Assembly: GCA_905221605.1 (NCBI GenBank)
Contig: CAJNDS010001112.1
Span: 1,132,972-1,196,971, forward strand
Length of the DNA: 64,000 nucleotides
Direction: 5' to 3'
Source: Symbiodinium natans
Taxonomy: Eukaryota > Sar > Dinophyceae > Suessiales > Symbiodiniaceae
The translations under genes and the position numbers were made by a program. Shown here one piece after another: positions 10,432 through 19,514 of the stretch. The notes beneath the pieces were generated by a model. That model was not told where the DNA came from, searched no databases, and worked only from the letters and a program-made list of their open reading frames with translations. Each line of letters opens with the position of its first letter. Within the stretch, counting starts at the first letter, position 1.

Positions 10432-13400
10432 TCAAGTATCATCGTGTCCTTCAGGCTCAGGCAGGATTTGCAATTGCGGATGAACCTGCCCCTGAGCTTG
10501 ATTGGTCACAGTGATGAATGTGAACATGGTGGTCAGTCGTGGAATGTCTCCCAAATGCGCGAGGTGTCGCACCCAGGCTTGGCACAGTACGCAGAGGCCG
10601 AACCTTCCTGGGTGCTCATCTTGCAAGTCACCATACAGCGTCATCTGAACGATCCTTGCATTCCGCAAACCATCACAGTCATATCTCATGTGGAATCTTG
10701 TCCCACGGTGCGGTGCGAACCAAACCGGTGCTTCCCGTCTGACTTGAAGAATGTCATCTGGTCCAAGTTCACGGTGCATCCATGCGGGTGCAATGGCTGC
10801 TGGAGGTTCATGGGCACCCTCAAGGTCCTCCGGTTCCTCATCAGGCTGCGCTGCTGCATCTGACGATCCATCGTCAGAGTCATCATGAGCATCGACTAGG
10901 GCAAGTGGCTGGTGGTTCTCTGGAATTGTGGCGAAACCCACTATCCTAAGGAACCGACTAACGCAGGCACCTAGATTGGCAACCGCCTGTCTACAACCGC
11001 CTCTAAGTCCTAGACCCGCCTGATGAGACCTTGTCATGAATGCCAACGTGGCACACAAGACCACAAGAGTGATCACGGCACGAACATCAACGCTCACTGT
11101 CACGACGTACCAGTTCTCATGTGGCTCTAGCGGTTGACTCAAGCTGCGTCCTTCCGTAGCCCCACTCGACACCACTTGCAGGAGAAGTGCAATCACCTTC
11201 AAGGCATCACCATGACCCTGGTTCAAACGTCGTGTGACACGCAGGAACTGCTTCACCTCCTGCTGTCGCTGATGTTCACGGAACTCAGCAGCTCCTACTC
11301 GATCGAAACCCTCGGCTTCTGATCTGATGCCAAAGCAATGGCACAAGAATTTGGTTCTGCTTGATGACAACGCCTTTGTCATCAAATCAGCAGGATTGAT
11401 CGTAGTGCCAATCGCGTGCAACGTTGCCTTGCGGTGCAAACATATGTGGTCCTGCAACCACAGCATGCGTCCTTCAACATGCCGAAGCCGTCCACATCCC
11501 TTCCGCGAGACTATTCCTCGCGCCGCACTGGAGTCAGTGAAGATGTGGGTCTCCAATGGTTCTCCCATTACGTGCCTCAAGGCCGTCTCGATCAGGATCG
11601 CGTCGCAGGTTCCAGACACCATGGCAATGTACTCAGCTTCCCCGCTAGAAAGCGCAACGCATGCCTGCGATCGAGAGAAGGAGTACACCGGAGCACCATT
11701 CAACATCAAGCATCCGGCTGACGTGCTCCGACGAGTGGACTTGTTTCCACTCCAATCAGAGTCACAGAACACCTCGAGGACGTGAGCATCCCTGTCTCGG
11801 ACGACATATCCGTTCCCTTTTCCGCAACTCTCAAGGCTCCAGACGTAATCGGCATGGTTGTAAAGGTAGTTGGCAAGGTGCCTCAAGCACTGCCACGCTC
11901 CCTTGTTCGGCTTCCCACACACGCTTGAGAGTGTTTTCACTGCGAACTGTGCAAACGGCAGATCCGGCGCCACGTAGAGAAGGATGCCAATGGCTTTGCG
12001 GTATAGGGCTGAGGATGTTTGGTCAAGCGGCTCGAGCTTGCTCCAGAGCGGCAGTGTGCCCCCAACGGGTAGAGGAGTCTCCTTCGGTTTCTGGCTCACC
12101 ACTCCAAGCATTGTTGCCAACGTGGTCACATGTTTAGGGTTCGGGTATATGCCCAGGACACCCTGATCCAACCAAACATGCCGCCGCTTCAGAAACTCAA
12201 CCTCTTGACCAATGCTCTTCAGGCGATGAACAGTACATCGGTACTTTCCTCGGATGCATGCTTCCAAGCGGTCCAAACATGCACTGTGTCCCACCGCAAA
12301 CACATCATCTACATGACATAGTCCGCCTCCAGTTTCATCTGCCCCGCCATCTGACTCAGCTGGCGCTGGGATCCTGAAAAGCGCAGGTGCCTCGATGAGA
12401 GGCTCGATGGAGAGGCCTTGGGAGAGATGTTCTTGGAAAGAGTCGAACCAGTCCTTCGCCCCTGGCCGCTGCCCCGGGAGATTCCGCAAGAGCTGGTAGT
12501 ACTTTCGTTCGGTCCCAACATCAACCGACACCACTGTCTTGACACGTTGCGGCACTGTCAGATATGCATCTGTGATATCTAGCGCTAGAGCCTCCCAGGG
12601 CTCTCCTTGTTTCTGCTTTGTCACAAGCACTGCAGGCAGCAGTTTCAAGAGAACGCTGGCACTAGCTGGTGCAAAGATATCGCTGTCTGCCATATTGGTC
12701 ATCCACTTAAAATCTCTCGCGACAAACCTAGCCCGTCGGAGAAAGGCCTGTCCTTGGCCTTCTGACGCAGCTTTGATCCTCCAGCCCTTGACCATCTTCG
12801 TCGATAGCCACCTGAAGTCATCAAGGTTTGTGCTAGCAGGATCCAAAGGCAAAAGGACTCCCATCTGGACAAGGCGTTCAAGTTCGAATGATTCAGCTAT
12901 CATGTCAACATGGGCCTGTTCCTCTGCTGACAGCATTGGCTCATGATCACTGAAAGGTCGCCACAGCTCATTGGGGATTTGACCAGTTGTGCTTGACACG
13001 CTCTGGTCAGGGACAGACTGTGGCATCTCATCTTCTAGTGACCTGCCTGACGAGTCGCTCTCTGAACCATCTTCGATGCCTAGATCCTCGAACTTGACGA
13101 CCTCATCGTTGTGCACTAGGTTCATGATCCTCTGACGCTTAGGACTGGACTCGGGAAGTGCAGCAGGCATATGCTCACCACTAACACCAACCAGCTCTGG
13201 CAGCATTGCTTCTGGGGTACCCGGTGCACTAGGGTCGAGACCTAAACCCCCTAAACCTGGGTTCGGGCCTAAATGCTGCTCAACACGTGGCTGGTCTTCA
13301 CAAACCATGGCGCTTGGTGGAGGTGCACGACTTGGCCGCGGGTGTGCCCGGCTGGGCTTTGGTACAGGGATTGCAAGCTTAGGCAACACATTCTCTGGTG

Positions 13401-16323
13401 TGGGCGGTGAAAGAGGGAATTGCACGGACGAAGGACCAGGCGCGATGTCCTCCTGACCAGGGCTGATCACATCAGCCTCATTGCTTGAGACATCGCTCCC
13501 AGCAATGTCACTCTCCTGATCCTCTGTCGCCTCAACCTGCTTTGCTTGGACTTGTTTCCTAGAACTGCCAACCTTTCCTGCAAGGAATGAGGCGTGCTTG
13601 TCAGGATTGTCGCGCAAGGCTGCGACAAGCGTGGGGTCATCTGCAGCGGCGGTCCTTCTGATGGACCTGGCCATCACCAGTCGACCTGCAGAGGTGCAAA
13701 CAATGTGGCAGTCCGAAATGTCACTTTTCCCCAACCACAAAGATTTAAACCACCTAGGCTTACCCTTAGTTGCAGACCTTATCCTGGCAAGGACGTACTC
13801 CCCATACCGGACAAGCTTCCCGGTGTACGGTGTTTGATGCAAACGCTCCCACGCGGTCAATGCCTGCATGACATTGAAACGCTGCAACAACCAGCCGGAA
13901 TGCCTCCAGCACCAAGCATGCAGTGGATGTAACGTGCCTATCGTCACACCTGAGTTCTGTTCAAACTCACTCAGCAGGGTCCCAACATGTTGTCTGATCT
14001 TCTCGATTGCACCTTCAGCAGTGCAGGCCTGATGTTCGCCGGCAGGTGTGTTCTCAACATGTGTCTGCATCCCTATGCGGCTTCGCAGTGTGCTCACAGC
14101 CTCGGCCAAACTATTGCATGACGGTTCTGGGTCACACCTCAGAGTGACGGACCGGTGCCCCAGATACGACAGCAAACGTGTGATTTCTAAAGCCATGTAG
14201 TTTCTGGCAGCCGTGCCGCCTTTTCTCTCAACTGGCCACGCTTGCACCCACTTAGTTGCCGAGTCACACACAACCAAACAGCAGAGCTTTTCCTTGTCCC
14301 CATCTTTGCGCGATGTGTAAGCGAAGTCAAAGGACAGGGTTGACACAGCTCTGTCATCCCTCTGACGTGTCTCGTGACGATCAGCTTTGGCACGGTATGA
14401 AACACAATGCTCGCACCAACCCCTGTACGGGGTGTGCGTCAATGCATGCTCTTTCTGCTCTGCCTCGCTTGGCAATGCAACCTCAGCTTGCATAGTCGCA
14501 GGTCGTTCGGTCATCTCTGCAAGTTGGCTTCTAGCTTTGTGTGCTGCGATCAGCTGCTGTTGATCAAGATGCGTCCTGATCCTCTTGAGGACTGTGCTTT
14601 TGCCCCCAGATTTGCCCAAACCAAGTGCATTAGCGGCAGACCGCAACGTCGCCAATGTGCACGCCATGCTAAGCGCAACGCCATCAACAACCAACGGCTG
14701 ACTGGCCTCATCATCGGGTTCATCCCTCAAGGCACTGTCCACCTGGACCTGCTCACGCGGCTCAGGCTCCACTGCTTCGGCCTGCTGAGGCTCTCCGTCC
14801 TCCATTCGCACATTGTCTGACTCGGGCAAATCAGACGAACGCTCTGGAAGTGCAGGAGGCTCTCCGGATCCTTCACACACCTTGAGACCAACCTCCTCAG
14901 GAGCAACATGCCTCCTTGTGGCGAAAACAAGCACCTCACGAGCAACATGTCTGTCACCAGGAAGCAACGCACTCAGGTTCTCAATTGACTCAAGTGGCTC
15001 ACACCACTCAATCACTGACCAAACTTCAGGCATGCCTGGTTCCTTCACGAGTGTGCTTCTGTATTCGCAACCCTCACGAGGAAGCGCAACTTGCACATCG
15101 ATGAACCGCTCACTTGAAGTGCGCAACGCAAACACATCCGGCATGACCTGGTCAAAGTAGTCGCTGAGAGGACCAAGCGACTCGATCGTGTATTCAACAG
15201 CACGCACCTGCTTAGGAGAAGACCTTGCAAGAGGTTCGGGGTGCGAGGCGATGGGTCTGCTGGCCGCAGACGCTGCAAGTGTGACTGACGATGCTTCACT
15301 CAGAACCCTGATGTAACATCTCGCGGCTAAACTGTTCTGCTTGAAGTACACAGGGATCTGAACCTGATTGTCTGGGCTGCACAACCTCATATTGCCACCA
15401 ACATGTCGCAACTCGAAACCAGCTCTGTAGAGTTTGCCAACTGCTAGGAGTGGTGACGTCACATGGGGTGCTATCAGGAAGTTCTCCTTGATGGCGGTCA
15501 CCTGACCTTCCTCACTTGCAGCAAACGTCACTTCAGCACGTTTCGATCCTTGGATGTTCAATCTGGTGCCCTGAGCATCCTGGAAGACGCCATCCTCGAC
15601 TGCTACTGGCACACCATAGTCTGACATGTTTCCAGGCAAGCATGAAGCATCAGCGCCTGAATCCAGTATCATTTCTACTTCAACGCCAGGGAACTCTCCA
15701 TGGGCATGTTTCAGCATACGCACATCCCCACACATCGGACCAGCAACTGGCATGTCACTGTTCTGCTCAGCACGACCGCTCAACGATGCATTATGCCAAA
15801 CACACCGCCTCGGCACGCACTTCTGGAAAACGTTCCACACCCTCAGCATGAAACTCGGCCTGACGTCCTTGCCATGAACCTCATCCACAGCAGGGCTCTC
15901 ACACTGGATCTCACGCTGAACCATTCGGACATGGCTCACAGCACTCGGTGACTCATCATAGTCCTCGAGATCGAAAGCAATGCGACGGACCTGGGCCACC
16001 TGCCTTGGCTTTGGCGCTTGCCTCTTCAGAGGCCGCAGCATCGGCTGACGCAGCATTGTCAACCTGACGAACCTTCTTCGGCTGTCGGCAGTCACGGGCA
16101 AAATGCCCCTTCTTTCCACAGTTATGGCATTTCTTGTTGGCAGCAGGATTTGCATTAGGGTTAGGGTTTCGCCCGGCTGAGCCTTTAGGGTGCTGTGGAC
16201 TGTGGGTCTTACCCCCTTTTCCGCCCTTGGGACTTTTGCCACTATCACCCTTTCCCCATTTTCCCCCTTTGCCATGCTTACCACCCTTCTTACCACTCGG
16301 CCCTTTATTGTTGAGGAGGTCAA
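10432..16323 (-). CDS. pol: Copia-1 Pol polyprotein: protease, integrase, RT, RNase H
   Basis: An open frame of 1963 codons. The first 115 or so overlap gag in another frame and are probably not used; the meaningful protein starts near 15980. Domains, numbered from 16323: aspartic protease MILDSGADASCLPG (about 218-231). Integrase with zinc finger TPYRGWCEHC (about 627-636) and core LSFDFAY, LRCDPEPS and AEGAIEKIRQ supplying the D, D and E. Copia-type RT with RARFVARDFKW, LALDITDAYLTVPQ and the catalytic CHVDDVFAVG (about 1335), where HVDD replaces the usual YVDD. RNase H from FCDSDWSG (about 1517) through LSSGEAEYIAMVSG to NPADLMTKAL. After RNase H come a hydrophobic segment (about 1745-1765, VITLVVLCATLAFM) and a Cys/His finger, RFHMRYDC then CVLC. 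No stop or frameshift interrupts it. Reverse transcription would occur in particles and integration in the nucleus. Confidence 0.95.
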   Translation of the reverse strand: MTSSTIKGRVVRRVVSMAKGENGERVIVAKVPRAEKGVRPTVHSTLKAQPGETLTLMQILLPTRNAITVERRGILPVTADSRRRFVRLTMLRQPMLRPLKRQAPKPRQVAQVRRIAFDLEDYDESPSAVSHVRMVQREIQCESPAVDEVHGKDVRPSFMLRVWNVFQKCVPRRCVWHNASLSGRAEQNSDMPVAGPMCGDVRMLKHAHGEFPGVEVEMILDSGADASCLPGNMSDYGVPVAVEDGVFQDAQGTRLNIQGSKRAEVTFAASEEGQVTAIKENFLIAPHVTSPLLAVGKLYRAGFELRHVGGNMRLCSPDNQVQIPVYFKQNSLAARCYIRVLSEASSVTLAASAASRPIASHPEPLARSSPKQVRAVEYTIESLGPLSDYFDQVMPDVFALRTSSERFIDVQVALPREGCEYRSTLVKEPGMPEVWSVIEWCEPLESIENLSALLPGDRHVAREVLVFATRRHVAPEEVGLKVCEGSGEPPALPERSSDLPESDNVRMEDGEPQQAEAVEPEPREQVQVDSALRDEPDDEASQPLVVDGVALSMACTLATLRSAANALGLGKSGGKSTVLKRIRTHLDQQQLIAAHKARSQLAEMTERPATMQAEVALPSEAEQKEHALTHTPYRGWCEHCVSYRAKADRHETRQRDDRAVSTLSFDFAYTSRKDGDKEKLCCLVVCDSATKWVQAWPVERKGGTAARNYMALEITRLLSYLGHRSVTLRCDPEPSCNSLAEAVSTLRSRIGMQTHVENTPAGEHQACTAEGAIEKIRQHVGTLLSEFEQNSGVTIGTLHPLHAWCWRHSGWLLQRFNVMQALTAWERLHQTPYTGKLVRYGEYVLARIRSATKGKPRWFKSLWLGKSDISDCHIVCTSAGRLVMARSIRRTAAADDPTLVAALRDNPDKHASFLAGKVGSSRKQVQAKQVEATEDQESDIAGSDVSSNEADVISPGQEDIAPGPSSVQFPLSPPTPENVLPKLAIPVPKPSRAHPRPSRAPPPSAMVCEDQPRVEQHLGPNPGLGGLGLDPSAPGTPEAMLPELVGVSGEHMPAALPESSPKRQRIMNLVHNDEVVKFEDLGIEDGSESDSSGRSLEDEMPQSVPDQSVSSTTGQIPNELWRPFSDHEPMLSAEEQAHVDMIAESFELERLVQMGVLLPLDPASTNLDDFRWLSTKMVKGWRIKAASEGQGQAFLRRARFVARDFKWMTNMADSDIFAPASASVLLKLLPAVLVTKQKQGEPWEALALDITDAYLTVPQRVKTVVSVDVGTERKYYQLLRNLPGQRPGAKDWFDSFQEHLSQGLSIEPLIEAPALFRIPAPAESDGGADETGGGLCHVDDVFAVGHSACLDRLEACIRGKYRCTVHRLKSIGQEVEFLKRRHVWLDQGVLGIYPNPKHVTTLATMLGVVSQKPKETPLPVGGTLPLWSKLEPLDQTSSALYRKAIGILLYVAPDLPFAQFAVKTLSSVCGKPNKGAWQCLRHLANYLYNHADYVWSLESCGKGNGYVVRDRDAHVLEVFCDSDWSGNKSTRRSTSAGCLMLNGAPVYSFSRSQACVALSSGEAEYIAMVSGTCDAILIETALRHVMGEPLETHIFTDSSAARGIVSRKGCGRLRHVEGRMLWLQDHICLHRKATLHAIGTTINPADLMTKALSSSRTKFLCHCFGIRSEAEGFDRVGAAEFREHQRQQEVKQFLRVTRRLNQGHGDALKVIALLLQVVSSGATEGRSLSQPLEPHENWYVVTVSVDVRAVITLVVLCATLAFMTRSHQAGLGLRGGCRQAVANLGACVSRFLRIVGFATIPENHQPLALVDAHDDSDDGSSDAAAQPDEEPEDLEGAHEPPAAIAPAWMHRELGPDDILQVRREAPVWFAPHRGTRFHMRYDCDGLRNARIVQMTLYGDLQDEHPGRFGLCVLCQAWVRHLAHLGDIPRLTTMFTFITVTNQAQGQVHPQLQILPEPEGHDDT

Positions 16324-17260
16324 TCTCCATTGGCGTTGGCTCTTCTACGAATCCACCTCCCTTGCCCTCAGAAAGCCCATATGTTGCTGCAACAGACGCG
16401 CTCCATTTTGACGAAGAAGCATCATACCTAGACACAAGTGCTCTGAGTTCACTGTATGTCCAGCTGTCCTCCATCACGAGATTCACACGCTGACGGAGTT
16501 GCCCAGTGAGGCAACGTAGCAACGAAGCAACTTTCTGATCATCAGACAAGGACTGTGAGGCAATCGCATCATACTCGGCCATCGCTTGTTCAAGTCTCAA
16601 AACCTGACTCAACAACCCTTGCTTGTTGTCGAAGGTAGGCCATGCATGAATGGTCTGTAAGAGGACAAGCGCACGGGTCCTTGAGGAAGGTCGCAGGTCC
16701 AGAGCAATTTGTCTGTAGGCCTCATAGCCATTGCTCTCTTCTACAGTCTTCAACACCCGCTTAAGTCGATCATTCAACAACGAAGCCATCAACCCGTAAA
16801 CAATCCTTGATCGGTCCATCTCCCTTTCTGTAAAATCTGTCACAGCTACAGGGGTTTTCGGATTGTCACGAAGACGCTTGAAGTCAAGCTTGAACTCCTT
16901 ATCTAGGGTGCTTAGGTACTGTTCAAACTCCCACGACCAACTCGGCCAGCGAACCAGCTCTTCTTCCCTAGTCTTTCCTACAAAGACCACAGGGTGCTTT
17001 AGGACCTTGCTTAGATCCTTTGCTGCAAGCCCAGTCGGGCTCGTGGGAGAGCTTGGGCCTGAACCTGGCGCAGCTTGCGCTTGCTGCTGCTGCTGGTTTT
17101 GCAGCAGCTGTGTCAACACCTGCTGGTTTTGCTGCATCGCTCCCAGAATCTCAAGCAACCTAGCCTCATTGGCCTGCGTGGAACCTGTCGGTGACGCAGC
17201 GGGCCCCAGGGTAGGGCTCTGCTGGGGACTTCCATTTGGGCTGATTTGAGGTCCCGACAT
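15956..17260 (-). CDS. gag: Copia-1 Gag (nucleocapsid-type structural protein)
   Basis: ATG at 17260 was chosen. The same frame can be entered two codons earlier only through GTG. The N-terminal 70 residues are Ser/Pro/Gln-rich with a poly-Gln stretch. The central 200 residues are helical, with WPSWSWEFEQYL, and match the size and position of a Copia UBN2/gag-like domain. A Gly/Lys-rich linker (about residues 315-355) precedes a CCHC zinc knuckle CHNCGKKGHFARDC (about 375-388), which in Gag binds RNA. It ends at TGA 15956-15958, inside the pol frame, so pol expression needs a +1 frame change or splicing. Gag would assemble the cytoplasmic particle. Confidence 0.9.
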   Translation of the reverse strand: MSGPQISPNGSPQQSPTLGPAASPTGSTQANEARLLEILGAMQQNQQVLTQLLQNQQQQQAQAAPGSGPSSPTSPTGLAAKDLSKVLKHPVVFVGKTREEELVRWPSWSWEFEQYLSTLDKEFKLDFKRLRDNPKTPVAVTDFTEREMDRSRIVYGLMASLLNDRLKRVLKTVEESNGYEAYRQIALDLRPSSRTRALVLLQTIHAWPTFDNKQGLLSQVLRLEQAMAEYDAIASQSLSDDQKVASLLRCLTGQLRQRVNLVMEDSWTYSELRALVSRYDASSSKWSASVAATYGLSEGKGGGFVEEPTPMEIDLLNNKGPSGKKGGKHGKGGKWGKGDSGKSPKGGKGGKTHSPQHPKGSAGRNPNPNANPAANKKCHNCGKKGHFARDCRQPKKVRQVDNAASADAAASEEASAKAKAGGPGPSHCFRSRGL

Positions 17261-17275
17261 GACTCTCACAGAAAA

Positions 17276-17806
17276 TCAAGGATCAAGATCAATGCAAATG
17301 GATTCTGCTCCCGGCTGCAGTGCTCTGAAACGCTTTCGCGGCGGTCCCAGGTCTGATGGCTCAGACTGCACAGCAGTGCTCTCTGAGGAGGCACTGTCAG
17401 GGAGAGCGGCTCCCTTACACTCAGATGCGGTGACTGGCCTTGGGGTCTCGACAAGCTGCTGGATCACCGTACACAAGAAAATTTCAAGCAAATCCTTCTG
17501 TCCCTTCAGCAAGTGACAACCAAAAGCAATGATTTCCGGAATGCTGTGAAGGCTTCTCAGAGTCTCCTTGTGCTGCTTTCTCACAAGATTTTGTCTGCGC
17601 TCGAAGCTCAACTGCGACAAAGAAGGGGTCTTGGGCTTGGAAAACTGAAGCTCACAGAACCACTCAATAACCTTTGCTCGGGCTGCTTTCAACAGCTCTG
17701 GTGTAGGATTAACGATGTTCTCCCACCAAGGCTCAGTTAACACTTCACCCTGTCCTTCCGTCGTAGTGCTGGCGCGGGCGCAGGTGGGATTGCCGTCCAC
17801 CACACA
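17276..17806 (-). CDS. ATG-less ORF upstream of gag, same frame as gag
   Basis: An open frame of about 176 codons begins after a TAG at 17807-17809 and ends at TGA (17276-17278). It contains no Met codon at all. It is followed, in the same frame, by two codons, a GTG, two more codons and the gag ATG. The middle is helical (Leu/Lys/Arg-rich) and the C-terminus is acidic/Ser-rich with a PPRKRFR cluster that looks like a nuclear-localisation signal. Gag proteins of this type usually have an N-terminal structural part, so this could be a gag N-terminal domain reached by splicing from the leader ATG, by a non-AUG start, or separated from gag by stop readthrough. No homologue is recognised. Confidence 0.45.
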   Translation of the reverse strand, partial: CVVDGNPTCARASTTTEGQGEVLTEPWWENIVNPTPELLKAARAKVIEWFCELQFSKPKTPSLSQLSFERRQNLVRKQHKETLRSLHSIPEIIAFGCHLLKGQKDLLEIFLCTVIQQLVETPRPVTASECKGAALPDSASSESTAVQSEPSDLGPPRKRFRALQPGAESICIDLDP

Positions 17807-17837
17807 CTATGGCTGCAAGAGGAGGCTGACTACACAG

Positions 17838-18050
17838 CTAACTCTCAACACAACCAACAATCAAAGCAAAGGAAACTTCGAGTCCTGGTCCCTGAGCACA
17901 AACCCGAAAGACGTGTCGAACCCTGGAAACCCTTTGGCCCCTGGGTTCTTTAGGGCGCCAACCGGCTGCCCTCGGGATCGGGTCCTGTCCCTCTCGGATA
18001 CCTCTGTCGCCCAACTCAAAGGTAAAGGCGCGTAGAGGCTCCGCTACCAT
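17838..18050 (-). CDS. Short leader ORF starting at the LTR/PBS junction
   Basis: A 70-codon frame whose ATG is formed by the last A of the LTR and the TGG of the primer-binding site. It is Arg-rich, without a recognised domain, and ends at TAG (17838-17840). It could be a chance uORF or a leader exon spliced to the ATG-less frame downstream. Confidence 0.25.
   Translation of the reverse strand: MVAEPLRAFTFELGDRGIREGQDPIPRAAGWRPKEPRGQRVSRVRHVFRVCAQGPGLEVSFALIVGCVES
18037..18049 (-). promoter_or_regulatory. Primer-binding site
   Basis: Directly inside the 5' LTR the element strand reads TGGTAGCGGAGCC, complementary to a tRNA 3' end GGCTCCGCTACCA. The GCTACCA tail is like that of eukaryotic initiator Met tRNA, which Copia elements commonly use. 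The tRNA identity is an inference. Confidence 0.75.
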
Positions 18051-18184
18051 GAAAACTTTTCACACGAGTGAACACAGCTGCAGCGGCACACTCAAGGAAT
18101 CACAGCATGACCACATGGTGCAATGGGCAAACAGTTTCACTACAGTTGCAATGAGAGATCGCAATCAAATCAAACTCGTAATCA
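18050..18184 (-). repeat. Copia-1 5' LTR
   Basis: 135 bp, TG...CA. It is very short for a Copia LTR. No TATA-like box was recognised in it. Confidence 0.95.
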
Positions 18185-18189
18185 CTTAC
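18185..18189. repeat. Copia-1 target-site duplication, right copy (CTTAC)
   Basis: Identical to 9679-9683. Confidence 0.93.
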
Positions 18190-18232
18190 AGTACTGGAAG
18201 ACCCCAATCCAAACATTCCTACCAAGCCCCCT

Positions 18233-18387
18233 CAACCCTAAACCCTCAACCCTAAACCCTAAACCCTCGGCCCTAAACCCTACCTAAACCGTACCCTAAA
18301 CCCTAAACCCTAAACCCTAAACCCTAAACCCTAAACCCTAAACCCAAAACCCTAAACCCTAAACCTAAACCCAAACCCTAAACCCTA
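18233..18387. repeat. Interstitial telomere-type repeat (CCCTAAA)n
   Basis: About twenty units with CCCTCAA, CCAAAAC and CCTAAAC variants. It starts about 45 bp outside the right Copia-1 target duplication. Confidence 0.95.
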
Positions 18388-18431
18388 CCCTCCTCCCCGA
18401 AAATTGAAAAAAAACTGCCCACTGATACCCC

Positions 18432-18460
18432 GTTTAGGGCTTAGGGTTTAGGGTTTAGGG
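18432..18460. repeat. Telomere-type repeat, inverted (TTTAGGG)n
   Basis: Four units in the opposite orientation to the block at 18233-18387, 44 bp away. Confidence 0.9.
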
Positions 18461-18599
18461 AACCACCCACACCTAAACCCTCACTGGTGATAACTCGTCT
18501 GGTCAACTTGGCGAAATCCAAGAGTCAAGGTTTTGCCAGGCAGGCGCACTGCCGGTTGGCAAGCATGCCGGGTGGATCGCAATGCCCAGAGCCCTCTTA

Positions 18600-18915
18600 C
18601 AAATTTGTAGCCCCTCTCAACGGGGATGGCGCCCACAGCATCCCGTATGAGACGAAATTTTTCCCAACCGTTTTACAAAGTGAAGCCAAAACCACGGCAG
18701 CAGCCCCACGAGGACGCCACAGCCGCCCACAGCATCCCGTATGAGACGAAATTGTCTCCAAACGCCCTGTGTTTGACAAGGGTAGGAAGTGAAGCCAAAA
18801 CCATGGCAGCAACGCCACAAGGACGCCACAGCCGCCCACGGCATCCCGTATGAGACGAAACTGTTCCCAAACGCCCTGTTTTTTGCAAGAGGAAGTGAAA
18901 CCAAAACCACACTGA
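18600..18915. repeat. Imperfect tandem repeat, about 94-109 bp
   Basis: The words GCATCCCGTATGAGACGAAA, GTGAAGCCAAAACCA and GGACGCCACAGCCGCCCAC recur. The first starts at 18638, 18732 and 18841, giving three copies. Frames on both strands stay open, but the translations are just repeat copies. Confidence 0.85.
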
Positions 18916-19514
18916 AGAACGTGCTTGGCACTCATGAGTGTTGTGATGGCAACCTCAAGAACTCAAAGTGCGAAGTTAGCCAACGACAAGAAGCGGGAAG
19001 CGTTGGATCATGCCTTCACGCGGCATGATGCCCACGCCTAAGTAAATTGTTATGGCGATTGGTCTTGCTCTACCAAAGGGCTGTTCCACACCACATGCGG
19101 GAACACATACCCACAGGCAGATTTCGCTGCGCCAAAAGCTTGCGACTATGACCTACGTCGACGACTATCAGGCCTGTTGCAAGCGATGTGTCTTGCGTGC
19201 GTAGAATGGCATTCCCGCGCTGCGAGATTTTGGGCGTAGATGAGTACGCGGCCCGGGACGAAGTGACCGTGCCTACGAGCGCTATTCGCTCGTTGGAACC
19301 TTGTTCCCGTTGACTCACCGCTGCGAGAGCCGCTCCAGTGCATGATCCGGCCGAGAATCCAGCACGGAAGCTGACCGCGCCCCTGCTTGGCACAAGCGTG
19401 GCCGGATGAGGTAAGTGGAGCGCATTAACCATGGCACCGCGAAAAGCAAACTGTGTGTTTGGGCCTGTCAGGAGGCCGAGACGCCGGACGCGCGCAAGGG
19501 CTGGAGCTGTACTT
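18916..19514. other. No gene recognised
   Basis: No coding frame stands out. Confidence 0.4.

Larger units (their letters stand above)
9684..18184 (-). mobile_element. Copia-1: complete Ty1/Copia LTR retrotransposon
   Basis: An 8501-bp element bounded by two 135-bp LTRs that differ at two positions. Both LTRs begin TG and end CA. It is flanked by the 5-bp target duplication CTTAC (9679-9683 and 18185-18189). Inside, in the minus direction, come a primer-binding site, an ATG-less upstream ORF, gag with a CCHC knuckle, and a long pol with protease, integrase, reverse transcriptase and RNase H in Copia order. The near-identical LTRs, exact duplication and uninterrupted 1.8-kb-codon pol suggest a recent insertion that may still be competent. 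Confidence 0.97.
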
